Positions 46,701 through 59,964 of a DNA stretch of 64,000 nt are shown piece after piece. The stretch comes from Lingula anatina. Its lineage: Eukaryota > Brachiopoda > Lingulata > Lingulida > Lingulidae. The notes beneath the pieces were generated by a model, which was given only the letters and a program-made list of their open reading frames with translations, did no database searches and had not been told where the DNA came from. The translations under genes and the position numbers were made by a program. Location of the stretch: the NCBI RefSeq assembly GCF_001039355.2, contig NW_019775700.1:62001-126000 (forward strand). The letters run 5' to 3'. Every line of letters starts with the position of its first letter. Positions within the stretch are counted from its first letter, which is position 1.

Positions 46701-49700
46701 CAAAAGGGTAAAGTCTTTTTTACAACCAATATTACTATTCCTGACAGGTACGCTGTGACATCATATATTCAATGGGGGCTAGATGGCATCAGAAGAGTTC
46801 ACGAAGTAACAACCGTGCTCGATACGACCCCCCCCCCCCCAAGAAACGCAGAAACCAAAGTGACCTTTCCAGTGGCGCGCTCTAGGGTAATTAAGGCCGC
46901 TGCCTTCTTGACTGACAGCGCGCAGATAACCCGACACAGCGATGCGTTTTCCTAGTATTCGTCCTGGCAGCTTGATTGCTTTCCATATCTATCGTCAAAC
47001 CCCTTAGAGCCTGTCTTGGACATAGTTACAGGTCATGCCTACATGAATCTATCATCATACTTGAGAAAAGGCAATCTAAATAAAACGTTCCTTAATATGA
47101 TTTATATTAGACCACTTCATTAATGGACATTTATGGGTAATGGATTATATTAGACGTCAACATAGACTGAGGATAAAGACGCAGGTCTTATACATTTGAG
47201 AGCAATGGTTAACGGGCACAACATTAAAGGAATAATAACTCTTCGTATAAGATCTATATTTCACAATCAAAACATTGCGAACAACTCACAGAAATATATT
47301 CTGTTTTACCACAAAAACTGCAGTTATGGCTATTATTCTGATATCTGAGCTTGTCTTTAGACCACATGACCTCCATTGATGTCTATACTCTGTTATAATC
47401 TCTTAAGAGATTATAACAAAAAAAAAAAACTTTTTAGAAAAAAACCAGGGACTAACTTTGAATGTAAAAATGGATTCATTAACCATTGGTAAGTATGGGA
47501 AAATTGTTGTTTACTCCAGGAAAATTTATTTTTTGACCAAAACGAAGAGTTATTATCCCTTTAACAACGTACGGGTACCTTAACCTGCATCTTTTGAGAC
47601 TTTTATTTGGCACTACATTGGCATGTGTCTGAGACTGCACTTATCTTGTCTGTCTTAAATTTTGCCTTAATGTGCGACAAAATACGTCTGCCTTTTTATC
47701 CCTAGAGAAAGCTAAAATTGTCTTGGCATGGTTTAAACTGTTCGATGTGATAATAACCAGATATGCCACCTGCGTTTGTTGTGGACCAGGGGCTCCTTAG
47801 ACACAGAAACGCGAGTATTGCGCCTCTCTTGTGACACCCAAAGTATAGCCACGGCACTAAATGGCCGCCAAAGCCAGGAATTAATATCTCTGTAACTGCT
47901 CTATGACCAAGACTACAGTGCTAGTCAACTTCTATCCAGTCGCCTACCCAAGTAGACATATAAACATCTTTACTTGGCACATAAGATGAAAACCTTTTGT
48001 GAAACTTGTGCACTTTACAATAAATCTTGTTAAACATTTGAAGGGTACAGAATCCAGGTGAATGGGAATTATTTTAAACATATCCAGCAGAAATTAGTTT
48101 CTATACTAGTATGTGTATTTGACTGAAAAGTAAAACATACGATTGTAGAATATTTATAATGAATTTAGATGGAAACGGTTATTTGTTTGTTGTATCAGAA
48201 TATCAGCAACGTTTGATCCCTTTTTAAGGACACTAAACTGGAAAGACTTTATTTATTGATTTGTATTGTAGAGGAAATTGATTTCTATTAAACAAGAATT
48301 ACAGCAAAAGCACACGTCTCCAACACGGAACAAAACCACCTTTACAAGGCCGCCAACAGGTCTGGGATAATCAGGATAGACGACGTGTGAAGGAACTATG
48401 TCGTCAGAAGCAACTTTATCATCTTTGACCATTATCACTGGTGCTCTTCACTTCCGAGGAGTTAATTGGTACAGTCTCTCTGACCGGTGACTGACTCATA
48501 TTTCCTGAACAAAATCGGACATGGCAAATGACTTCTTTTGTTCAGTAAGGAAATAAGGCGACCGGTTGCCAATAAAGCCTTATCGTAGCCAACTGGATAC
48601 AATAACTTGAACATGAGATTATTGAGAAAATTGAAATTGTAATTAGCTTTGGCACTGGACCGGAAATGATCGTGATGGGAACGGATAGATGGGTGTTTTA
48701 TTCCAAAAAACATATTAATAAAAAACGGAAAAAATGCAGAAAAAGACCACGTGCACCACGTTGAGAGAAAGATAGAAAGGCAACTGGACATCTCATTGCT
48801 GTGCTATGGGACGCGTGTCACATGTTCAAAGTTACTGGCTACAGTTGTCCCTCAGCGAAATGAAAAGTTTGCAGCACATTTGGAAGGACCACTTTGCAGG
48901 TTTTTAAAAGAAAAATGTCTTTGCAAATTTGCAAGAGCATCTAAAGCGTGCGGCAAATTTGCAAAGAGTCTGCCCTGTCAGCTTTATAATTGCAAAGTGC
49001 ATCATTCACAAGTTATCCCGGACCTTCCAAGACTCCGAGCTGGAGTGTAAGCATAATTGATGTATATCTTCGTTCTCCTGTGATGCTCAGGCCCAATACT
49101 TGGGACGCATTTTCCACAAATTATTATTTTCTAATCTGCTGCTTTTGTCCTTAAAGATCCCAGGTATAGACACCATGCAGCTGTTGAAGATGTGCAATGA
49201 ACATGTATACTGACCACACAACGAGAGGTCCGAAAACAAACCGTTCAGGTCATCCTCGTATTTCTGCCAATCAGCACTGATCATTTTGTAACAAATATAC
49301 TATGAAAAACCTTGTCAGAATAATGCTTCAAAGTGTACGCTGCAGTTTGCAAAGAAAACAGACAGGAATGGCAGTATGATACTGGTGTTTCAATCTTGAA
49401 ACTAAAATTAAACGTAATTTACTGCAGCTGTGGTTTTTGATTTCTCCGATCCATCTGACAGCTTCATTACATTCCAACATTTAAGGAATAATGGAATAGG
49501 CAGAGAACATTTTTTTTTGTATTTTTCTTTCCCCTTTTTCATCCCTGCTGATTTAAAGAGTAGATTGATATTCGAATTATATCTGGTGTCTGCCAACTGA
49601 TAACAAAGTGGTTCAGCTGCAACCGTAATTTATCGAAGTATCAGAAAACACGGAAAAAATAACTCAATTGGTTACTGACCATATGCATTTTAAGAAAAAC

Positions 49701-52700
49701 TCAGAGAGTCGTGTTTATCTTCATTAATTTTAGTTCATATTGTCAAAATAATGCTTTATGTTACGAGGTATACGTGGGTAATAGTGACAGCTCTCATTTG
49801 TGTTTCACCAGCCGGGCTCCAATTCCCCCTGCAGGATATATTCATGACAGGACATAACGCACGTCATCCGCGCGTATCACCCATACTGTATCGATCATTG
49901 TAGATTGCGTTTAGAGAAAATGTAATTTTGATGAAACCCATCTTCAGATTAAGGCATTGGTTTTTATCATATATTGCTGCCAAATTACTGACTGTTAACC
50001 AAGACAATCACAAAACAGATGAAAACAGAGAAGGTGAAGTGAGCGTTCTGTACAGACACATGAAGTGATAGGTGCACGTAATATATTTAGATAAAAAGCC
50101 CCGAGTGGTGGAATGTCATAGGTCTAATCTTCATTTAATGTAGATTTTTATGGGATTACAAATGGCAAGTGGTGTCTGTGTGGTATTATGTATTTATGAT
50201 GAAGGGTTGAAAGGCTTGCGAAGGAACGCTGATAGTCTACTAGTACCGGTATGTTATGAAATCTGGTTTTAATCTCGTTTTTTTATACTTTTCCCCCGAT
50301 ATTCAAAGAGCCTCCTAATTCTCAAATTCTTTCAAGCAAAGGATAGCTTAGATGTATAAAACTCCTCCAATAAAACATGGAAAAACAGACGTAGTCAATA
50401 CTTTATTGCTCAATAAAATTTTGATCCTTGTATGCGTAGAGCGTCTAAATAAACCAACGGATTTTAATTTGATTAATTTTTCGACAGCTTCCATAACATT
50501 TGCATGGTACCAGTGACTGTATGTTGCCATTCCCCACGTTTTCAGACGGATCGGCAAGGCATTGAGTGGAAGGACATATGCAACAGTTCTGCAATATTCG
50601 AAATCGAGGATGAGGTACCCTGCATTTCTAACACCGTGTTTGGGGCATCGCATGTTTGTTACAAAGATATTGGCATTTACCAGAAAAGACATTTTAGCCT
50701 CTCAAATGCTGTGGGTTTAATGGTTTTTTTCCGAAGTACATTTTGTCGACGATTTCATTAATGTCTAACTCATTTTCCTTAAAAGACATCATCAAAAACG
50801 TTTGCTTTCACCCTCCCCATTTAGCTGATTGCACATTGTTCGCTATTCCTGCACAACGCCCCTTTGCATGACATAGAAAGATGTACAGATATAAATTGGA
50901 TGAGCACATAAAACCAAGGTCAAGGTCATCAAACTGTGATCAAAATTGATCAAAATGGCGGTAATCAAAATTCACGGACGGTGCAATGAAAAGCTGCTGT
51001 TATCTTCGTAACTACTCAATAATTTGTTTTAATGTCGACTGTTGAAAAGTAAAAGGCCAGAAACTCAGCCTTGTCAAATATATTTTGGTAGCAGAGTATT
51101 TAAAGTATGGAAAATTGATACAAAACTCCCAGTCGATTAATATAGGCTTTGATTCCTTTTCTTCTAAAACCCGATTTCACTACGTGGTCTCGAACTGAAA
51201 TGAAGTCCGCTTTTTAAAATTTTTTTAAAATGCTGCTTGTATACGTATTTACCCTTTGAAAACAGGATCTTTTAAGAGACGGCCATTTTATCATTTTAAT
51301 GAAGTCAGCTGGGCGTAGTAAACCATTGAGGAACAATAATCTGCTCAGGTAAAAGCGGATTTTGACATTAAATGTATACTAATTAATATTGATACAAAAC
51401 TGTAAAACTAGATCTCAATGGAATCACTGGGAACTAGGTCTGAAGTTGCCTGACAAGTGTGCGTCCACTATGCTGAACAGCCTCTTGGAATTGCCATTTT
51501 GTCGGTTCACGTGTCTTTTTCTTAATTCTCACACTTTCACCACTATAAATGCGCATTTAAATTTGTACTGTTAAAATGTACTGACACCATCTATAAAATT
51601 TACATTCAAACATTTCTTGCTTGCGCTAAGCTCCGGGGTAAGACATATATACTCAATATTTTTAACTGACAGAGACCGGGTTTCCATATCCAATGAAAGC
51701 ACAGTAAAATAGAGAAATAAACACACTGGGCCAGTGATTAACGTTGAATTAAAGCGAAACATGTCTAAATTTTGAGTGTATTGGCTAAAAACAACTGCCA
51801 AATACTGTATGTCCGATTGTCAAAACAGGTTATAACAGACCAAAATTACGACAAAAATCTTCATATGTCAGGGTTCCCAAGAATCGCCTTTACTGATGAA
51901 GAAAAGGACCTTAACAAGACGAGAAGAGAATCAATGTAAAGAATGATGTACTCAGGTGTTGTTTTTTTTTTTTTTTTTTTTTTCATGTAGGAATTAAAGC
52001 TAACCTAGACTATATAGGAAAGGCGCCAAGACAAAAGAGAAGGCTGTTCAAAGACGCCGATATCAACTATAGCTGGAGCTAATCAAAGTACCTACAGAAA
52101 CACTTAATTGATCGAAGCCAATTAAGACTTAGGAGTAGCAGTCATCCCATAGTAGTAGTCGCTGTCTCAGTCCAACTGGACCTTAATCAGTACAGTTTGA
52201 TTATCAGCTTTAAGTTAATTTATTTTTTCACCAGCGGAAGGATATTGCTGCTGCTGGTGGTGGTGGTGGTGAAAGGGATGAAAAATCGGAGTCAAATGAC
52301 TATGACAATTTCTCTGTAGCCAGGAAAGGGAAATCGCTTGACTTGGTCTCGTTTCTCTTGTTATTTTGGAGAGGGCCAAAGTAGAACATTCTCTTTCAAG
52401 CCGTCATTTTTTTTTATACACTTGACTTATTTGACACTTGAAATACCGGTACATGTACGAAGCGGAGAATTCTGGCAACCTGGAATGACTACCCACTCCC
52501 TGTAATATCATGGGTTTGTGATCTGCCGTCATAATCCCCTTAGCTTAATGTCAAACGTATGAGTTGCGAAGATCCTAAAACAGACAAACTAATTTATTGA
52601 ATAAGTGTACATGCGTTGAATGGCCAAGGGAATTCGTATTATTTCATTTCGGCGCTATCTCAAAAACCAAATCAAGGATGATACAGTATTTATGGCACAC

Positions 52701-55700
52701 TAAAAGAAAACAAATGCAAAATTTAGCATATTGGCAGTGTGAAGCGTGCATTTTCTTTATTTTACTTGAACAAGCTGTTTTACGTTAGGATATGTAGCGA
52801 CTCAGGCGACACAAGAAGAATTTAAGAATTTTTATTCTCTTCCGCGCTATGACCCTATCCCCCTTCATTCTCCTTATTACCATCACTATCACTGCCATCA
52901 ATACGATCTAAGACGTCTCGTTATCACACCTGTCACTGTATTCCCTAATCTATATCTCCTCTACATCACAGCGAGGTCAGTATCCAGAGATAAATTACGT
53001 GGGTAGATTACGTCACAAGATGCCACACAACCGTGCCAACCTCACGCGACGGATCACACAGGGCAAAGTTTTCCGAAGCCTGATAAGGAAATTGCTATTT
53101 TGCCGCGTAGGAGAAATCTATCTTAATTACTTTGGGAGTTGATTTCATATTTTCATGATGAATGGTCTTGTTATCTGTAGGACAATGTACTTCTGGAGAA
53201 AGCGTATTAAGAAGCGAATGTATTTGATACCGTTCCGCCATCTGAGCGTCTCAGTCCTTTCACTATTAGTTACAATAATCTCTACATCTGGGAGACCAAT
53301 GAACACAAACTTCTCAAGACGTACTGGTATATTAGTGGGGTGCTCCCCCCGCCCCTGCCAACAAAAATTCTGATATGACACGATGAGTGTACATGTTACA
53401 TTTTCTGATGTATACTGCAATTTCACAAAGAGATGCACTTTGGTTAAAACCACAAATACCAGACGTGCGTGATCAAAAAGTAATTCTGTTCAACATTTCA
53501 AAAAGTCACGGAAAATGTGTTAACGTCCTCTGGAAATATCTACGAGTGATTATTTTGTCTTAAATGCCAGTGGTGAATCTTGTCTTTAATCAAGTTATGG
53601 ACTGATTTTGTGTATGGTTTGAAGACCGCTCACTGCAGGAGTTCGCTTATTAATCGAATTATTATGTCTTTAACTGTCCTTTTTAACGCAAAATGTCTAC
53701 AACAGTGAACTGGACAGTGAGACATCAAAGACAATTAGCACCATAGCAAAAGACTAATATAATTATCTTCATCTGGGGGGAGTCGAATTGGGGTTGTTTA
53801 GAGGTTAAACATGTATTAAGACGAACCTAATAGAACTGGACAACGGCAAGATGCTTCTTTCTGGGCCTGATTCACATAATTTAAGTAAGGTTTGGTGTTT
53901 AACTCTTAGCCACCTAAGACATATCCGAAAAAATGCCGATCTAAAAGTCGCATTGAGACCCTTTGCTGTATACCTAACCTTTCCTTATAATCTAGTCATA
54001 ATTCCCCTCCAAATGGCTAAATGTTAAGGAAATCGTGCCGTAATTGTAGCCAGCAAGTAATAACGTGTACATGTATGTCTTGGGCAAAATGATTAGAATG
54101 GAATTGAAACTTGGCAGTGTAATAAAAGGTCGGCATTATATGCAGATAATTGTTCAGACCGCACTCAATCATCCTGAACACTTAGTGAGCTAGTCCCTCA
54201 CACTGGCATCGCGCTGTCTTGAGAAGGTCATAGGTAATGGCCTTTTAATGTGTCCTCACTCTTGTCTTGGGCACACACCAAACGAAACAACGCTTTGCCA
54301 GACGTCTCTGATGATATTTCAAGTCCTGTCTTTTTTATGTGTCTAGATAGATAAATATAGCCCAACAAATTTTTGTTTTGTTTTGGATAGCTGCAAGAAT
54401 GTTGTTTGAAATACCGTTGCAATTCGTTCTATTTCTCTTGACATCTGGATAATCTTGGTTCTAGTTCTAGCAAAAAATAAAAAAAAAAAAAAAAACTGCA
54501 ACCTTTTTCTTCATAAATGAGAATTGTCAAACACAAGCCGAAAATCTTTTATACCGTTAGCTTAACGTAAACTAACGGTATGGAAGATCTTCGGCTTGTG
54601 TTTGATAATTTCCATTTATGATATAACTACCAACTACATGGTGATGCCCATAATGACAGACAGTATACTGTGAACCACCCGCGATGTAAGATATTCATCT
54701 GTCGCCACGTCTTAACAATTACTGAAGAGATACATTGTAGCAACCCAGCTTTATTTGAGTAATTACATTCAAATATTCTCCCAGAAAGGAAGTGGTACTC
54801 AAACAGCTGTGCAAGTAGCTAATACTTGCTTCCTGGTATGTGCAATTCGTGTACATACGTGTAATCACCGCTGTTTTCGCCATATATTAACGAGCAACAT
54901 AGCGCAGATATCTTAGAATCACCGCCAATGTTTCTCACATGAAAAACACTTCAACTCATGCCATAGACCAAGTTACATAAGCGAACACAAATGTTTGTAA
55001 CAAAATCCCTTTCATCATGCCGCCGCCCCCTTTGTCAGGTGCGAAGATTGCCTTTTTATAGCCTCCTGATGCCACGCAATGTGCTGCGATAACCCTTACG
55101 CAGCGTTTCCCGACTGTTCATTCCAACAATGGTATCGCGCAGGTCAGGCGCGATATCTCCCTAATGAACAGGAGGTTGAAACATGCAACATGGCCATTGA
55201 ATCTAATGTTGTCGAGAAAAGTAAACATAGTGCCATTAATTGGCTTGGTTATATGTACTAGTACGTAGTCGGTGAATGACTTACNACTGCAACCTTTTTC
55301 TTCATAAATGAGAATTGTCAAACACAAGCCGAAAATCTTTTATACCGTTAGCTTAACGTAAACTAACGGTATGGAAGATCTTCGGCTTGTGTTTGATAAT
55401 TTCCATTTATGATCCAACTACCAACTACATGGTGATGCCCATACTGACAGACAGTATACTGTGAACCACCCGCGATGTAATATATTCATCTGTCGCCACG
55501 TCTTAACAATTACTGAAGAGATACATTGTAGCAACCCAGCTTTATTTGAGTAATTACATTCAAATATTCTCCCGGAAAGGAAGTGGTACTCAAACAGCTG
55601 TGCAAGTAGCTAATACTTGCTTCCTGGTATGTGCAATTCTTGTACATACGTGTAATCACCGCTGTTTTCGCCATATATTAACGAGCAACATAGCGCAGAT

Positions 55701-58700
55701 ATCTTAGAATCACCGCCAATGTTTCTCACATGAAAAACACTTCAACTCATGCCATAGACCTAATTACATAAGCGAACACAAATGTTTGTAACAAAATCCC
55801 TTTCATCATGCCGCCGCCCCCTTTGTCAGGTGCGAAGATTGCCTCTTTATAACCTCCTGATGCCACGCAATGTGCTGTGATAACCCTTACGCAGCGTTTC
55901 CCGACTGTTCATTCCAACAATGGTATCGCGCAGGTCAGGTGCGATATCTCCCTAATGAACAGGAGGTTGAAACATGCAACATGGCCATTGAATCTAATGT
56001 TGTCGAGAAAAGTAAACATAGTGCCATTAATTGGCTTGGTTATATGTACTAGTAAGAGTACGTAGTCGGTGAATGACTTACATATATGACTTACATACAT
56101 GATATTACCAACATGTGCCAGCATTCAAATACACTGACAGACAAACTAGTAGACTGGGAAACATACAGAAAGAGAGATGGACAGAGGGAAAGACGGTTGG
56201 ATGAACGGAGGGAAGAATAAATACACAAAATAAATACAGACAAACAGACAGGAATAGAAAAAATTAAACAAACCTACATAAACGTACCTATTTTTACATT
56301 CTGCGTTGAGTGTGTAAAAGTAACTGTAAAACACATTGGTTACAACAAAATTTATGGGACCTTAATAAATAACGAACGCGCCCGACTAAATGCACTCCCA
56401 CCCTTCTAAAAAAGAAACACACGTTTTATGCATGCCATAAAACCTGGTATGTAAATCACCCGGATCCCTTTAGAGCTACGTTTCTCAAGCGGTTTCTGTT
56501 TTTTCTCCTTGTTATTAATGTTTTGAGCAGACGGACCTTCAATTCCCTGGATGGACACGATGTATACCTTAATTACATGTATGTATCCAGAGTGACATTG
56601 CGAAACCGTTCAAGTTGTTTGGGTACCTATCTACATGTATATTTCACTTGTAATGCCATGCTTGATGAATGTCTCTTGAAGAAAACATTGGCCTAAATCC
56701 ACGGAAATCGTGTAATGTGTTTTTTGCACAGAGAAAGGGACCATTCAGAATTGGGGACTAGCTAGTCCGAGGGTCAAATATGGCGACCAACTACAAGGCT
56801 TGCCGTCTAATCTGCTAATAGACACTGAATAGATATCCCGTGGGGAAGTATTCAAGTGGGTCGGCCATATTTGACCTGCGGACTAGCTAGTCTCTTTTTC
56901 TGAAAGGGGCCAAAGAAACAGATTCAGTACCAACCGTAAAGTACTACAAACCCCAGCAGTACATCCTTCCTTCCACTTTGCTACAACATGTGAAACTCTA
57001 AAGATCACAAGAAAATGGTGTGAATAAAAAGAGCAATACCTTTATGGCAGGTGAAATAAAACGACAAAGGTAAAATACTGGATAATGGACACATTGTATG
57101 ACTGACTTTACCAAATGTCAACCCAAGAAAAAAAGAAGAAAACCACTCAGTATTAGCGAGACACCAAAGCTACATTAAGTGCTTACTGTGATTGGTCTCA
57201 GTTGGAATCAATCCAAGAAGATCCTAAAGAAATGTTATTCAATGTTAAATGACGCTGTAAGGAGAAGTTCAGAAGATGGATAAATACAGAAAGTGGATAC
57301 ACTTTAATAATGTCAAGTTAAAAGACTGTATTGATCTATAACTGGATCCCACCAGCACCGTTTTATCTTACACCTTGTAAAGGCTTACTCCCGGAATCGG
57401 GTTTCTGATTGCTCCCCCCCCCTCCCCCACCTTCCCCCCCCCCATCCCCACTGTGTAAGCTATGGCTTAGAGGAGCACAATCGTCGGGTTGTCGGGCTGA
57501 TTCAGTAAAAACAAAGAATCCTTTTAGTGACAAAGGAGATAAATAACAATCAAAACGTTTTCTTCCGGTAATCCAAAAGCAAAAATGAACCTGGCTTAGG
57601 TGAAACTCTCTGAAACTTGACGCATCGTTCTGTGAGCTTGCATTCGGTTGAAGACTTAGAAGTTTTGTATTTGGTCAAACTTGATGTCTGTGATAATGGT
57701 CAGAATAATACGGACAGGTCAGATCCAGTGCGGGGTCCCACATGGTTAGTGCAGGTAACGGTTGGTCAGACGTATATGGGGCCAGTACATGGGACCAGTG
57801 TCACCTTACAAAGTAAGGACAAACAGACTACCGGCCACTCCCAGTTGTCTATAAATGACTTCACATTAAAATCAAACATCTTTAAAAACTTAAGGAGTTG
57901 ACTCCGTTGTACGTCATTCTCGCTCTTGTTTTAACTGTTTATTTCATGTGTTGAGACTCGAGTCAGTCGCGGCTGTCACAAATATCACCTTTTCCCCTTG
58001 AAGGACATTCTCATTACGCAAAAGGAGCGGTGATAAATGAGTCCAACGACCTGTAATTCAATCAACAACAGTGACAACCAACGGAAATTGCGTGGACCGT
58101 TTCACAGACACAGAGGTAAGGGTATCATGACACGGGAACGACGGGTAACTTACGTCACTGAGAGCGATTAAAAGACACTCCAAGAAGACTGCTACTCCGC
58201 GATGTGCGTACTTAATTCAGTTATGGTCCCTGCTCTCCTCTGATTACGTCAGGTCATTGGCCTCGTTCCCATAGACAACATCGATCTACGTGAATCGATC
58301 CAGATTTACAGGGACCCTCAGTTTTACTGAATGACACGTTTGGAACCTCCTGGCGTTGAGTAAAATACAGAAAAGGTGATGAATATACGAGTACGTTGGA
58401 AAAAAAGAGGGGGCGTGTCGTTCAGTTAAGCTGATTGCACTCAGCGAGAGTCTTCACAGAGTCGGATCGGATTACGTAGACCGATGGCATTTATGGGAAT
58501 GGGGTCATTACCACAGATGGCACAATTCTTGTTATTAACCTAACACAGCTTACGGTTGAACCCTGACTTCTTAGACGGATTAAGGAGTGATCTTAATACA
58601 TGTAGATCTACGCATAGGAACGCGGATCGGTTAATTTCTTTGCGTTTAATGACGCGTTAGATAGAGGTGTGTATGTTTAATTGGTAAATTGGAAGGGGAA

Positions 58701-59929
58701 TTGAAATGAAAACCGTGTTTTTACAATTGTAATTTCCTGACTTGTTCTTGTTTTTTTCACGCTAAAAAGCTACATTACGTCATATTACATGTTCCTTGCA
58801 CGAACTGAAAGGATGACTGAAATGATTAAAGATAATACTGTGTATTGTCAGCGCATTTTACATATTAATCGATTCTTTTTTTAAACCAAACATGCGTACA
58901 TCTTACTGCATCATTCCCAGCTACAGATGCATGTGCATTTATATCAGTCTAGTTTTACCATTCTGTCTGTTATTTCGTGTAAAATGTATCCACGTGTAGT
59001 ATTATTTCATGTAATGATTCAACGTTTTCAAATTTTGATGTGCAGCTGTCGGAAACCAGCAGCTTTGTCGAGCGTGACACTCGCAAAAAAAATTGATTTC
59101 TTACACGCGAAAATACAAACCATATTTATTTCATTAGGGACACAATTTTCTTTCTGTGAATCATCCTATTGAATCTCTGTGATGGAATAACAACCTTGTA
59201 AAGAAGATTAGACAATAAGAAATAAGATATCTTCACAACTTTATCTTCCTGTTAGTGAAAGCACAGTGCAATATTAGCAATGGTAACAGTTGTCTCAAAT
59301 TGCATTAAGAGAGCGTTAAATCTATTTTCGGTATTCTGCTCCTTGTGCTTTTGTGAACATCTTATCAGAAAAGTAAATCACAGCGTTCCCGTTTAGATAC
59401 CTTAAACCAGGTGCTTAACAGTCAGCTTTTAGCGCAGACCCTGTAGAACCCGTGGCGGAAATCTCGATTAGCAAAATGTTAGATTATTAAGATGACATCT
59501 ACGACCTATAGTCGACCTGTTTGGCTTCCCCTCGGGTACCAATGACTGGGTTATCTGGACCCCCCTCCCCCTCGCACGGGTTACCTTGCTTAAAGCCCAC
59601 ACATTAATTGTATTAAGATGCAATGATTTTGTGCCTTAACTGTTGCAATTGAATTACCTGGCTAGCAAGGTCATATGTTCAGTATTCTTCCCTTATTCGT
59701 TGTTTTACAGAAGGAGGATGCTATTCCACCTGGAATCTGTCAATAACATTCAGCGCAACGGCTGTTAAAAAGTGATAAAAGTTACTGGTTTTGCTTCATA
59801 GCTCACTTGAACGGCTGACTGGAACCACCAGGCGTTCACAACGCAAATGAATAATTTTATCCTTTTCCACTGTTCCCAATGGAAGAAAAACTTGGGAACA
59901 AATCAGGGTAGAGGGGCACCATCTTGTTA

Positions 59930-59964
<35 letters not shown>

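Noticed and set aside
46533-46955. 140-codon frame in the GPCR intron
   Set aside because: No recognised domain; it contains a poly-C run translated as prolines and lacks splice context.
55079-55261. 60-codon frame repeated at 55870-56052
   Set aside because: The repetition is due to the duplicated block, not to selection on a protein; no domain seen.
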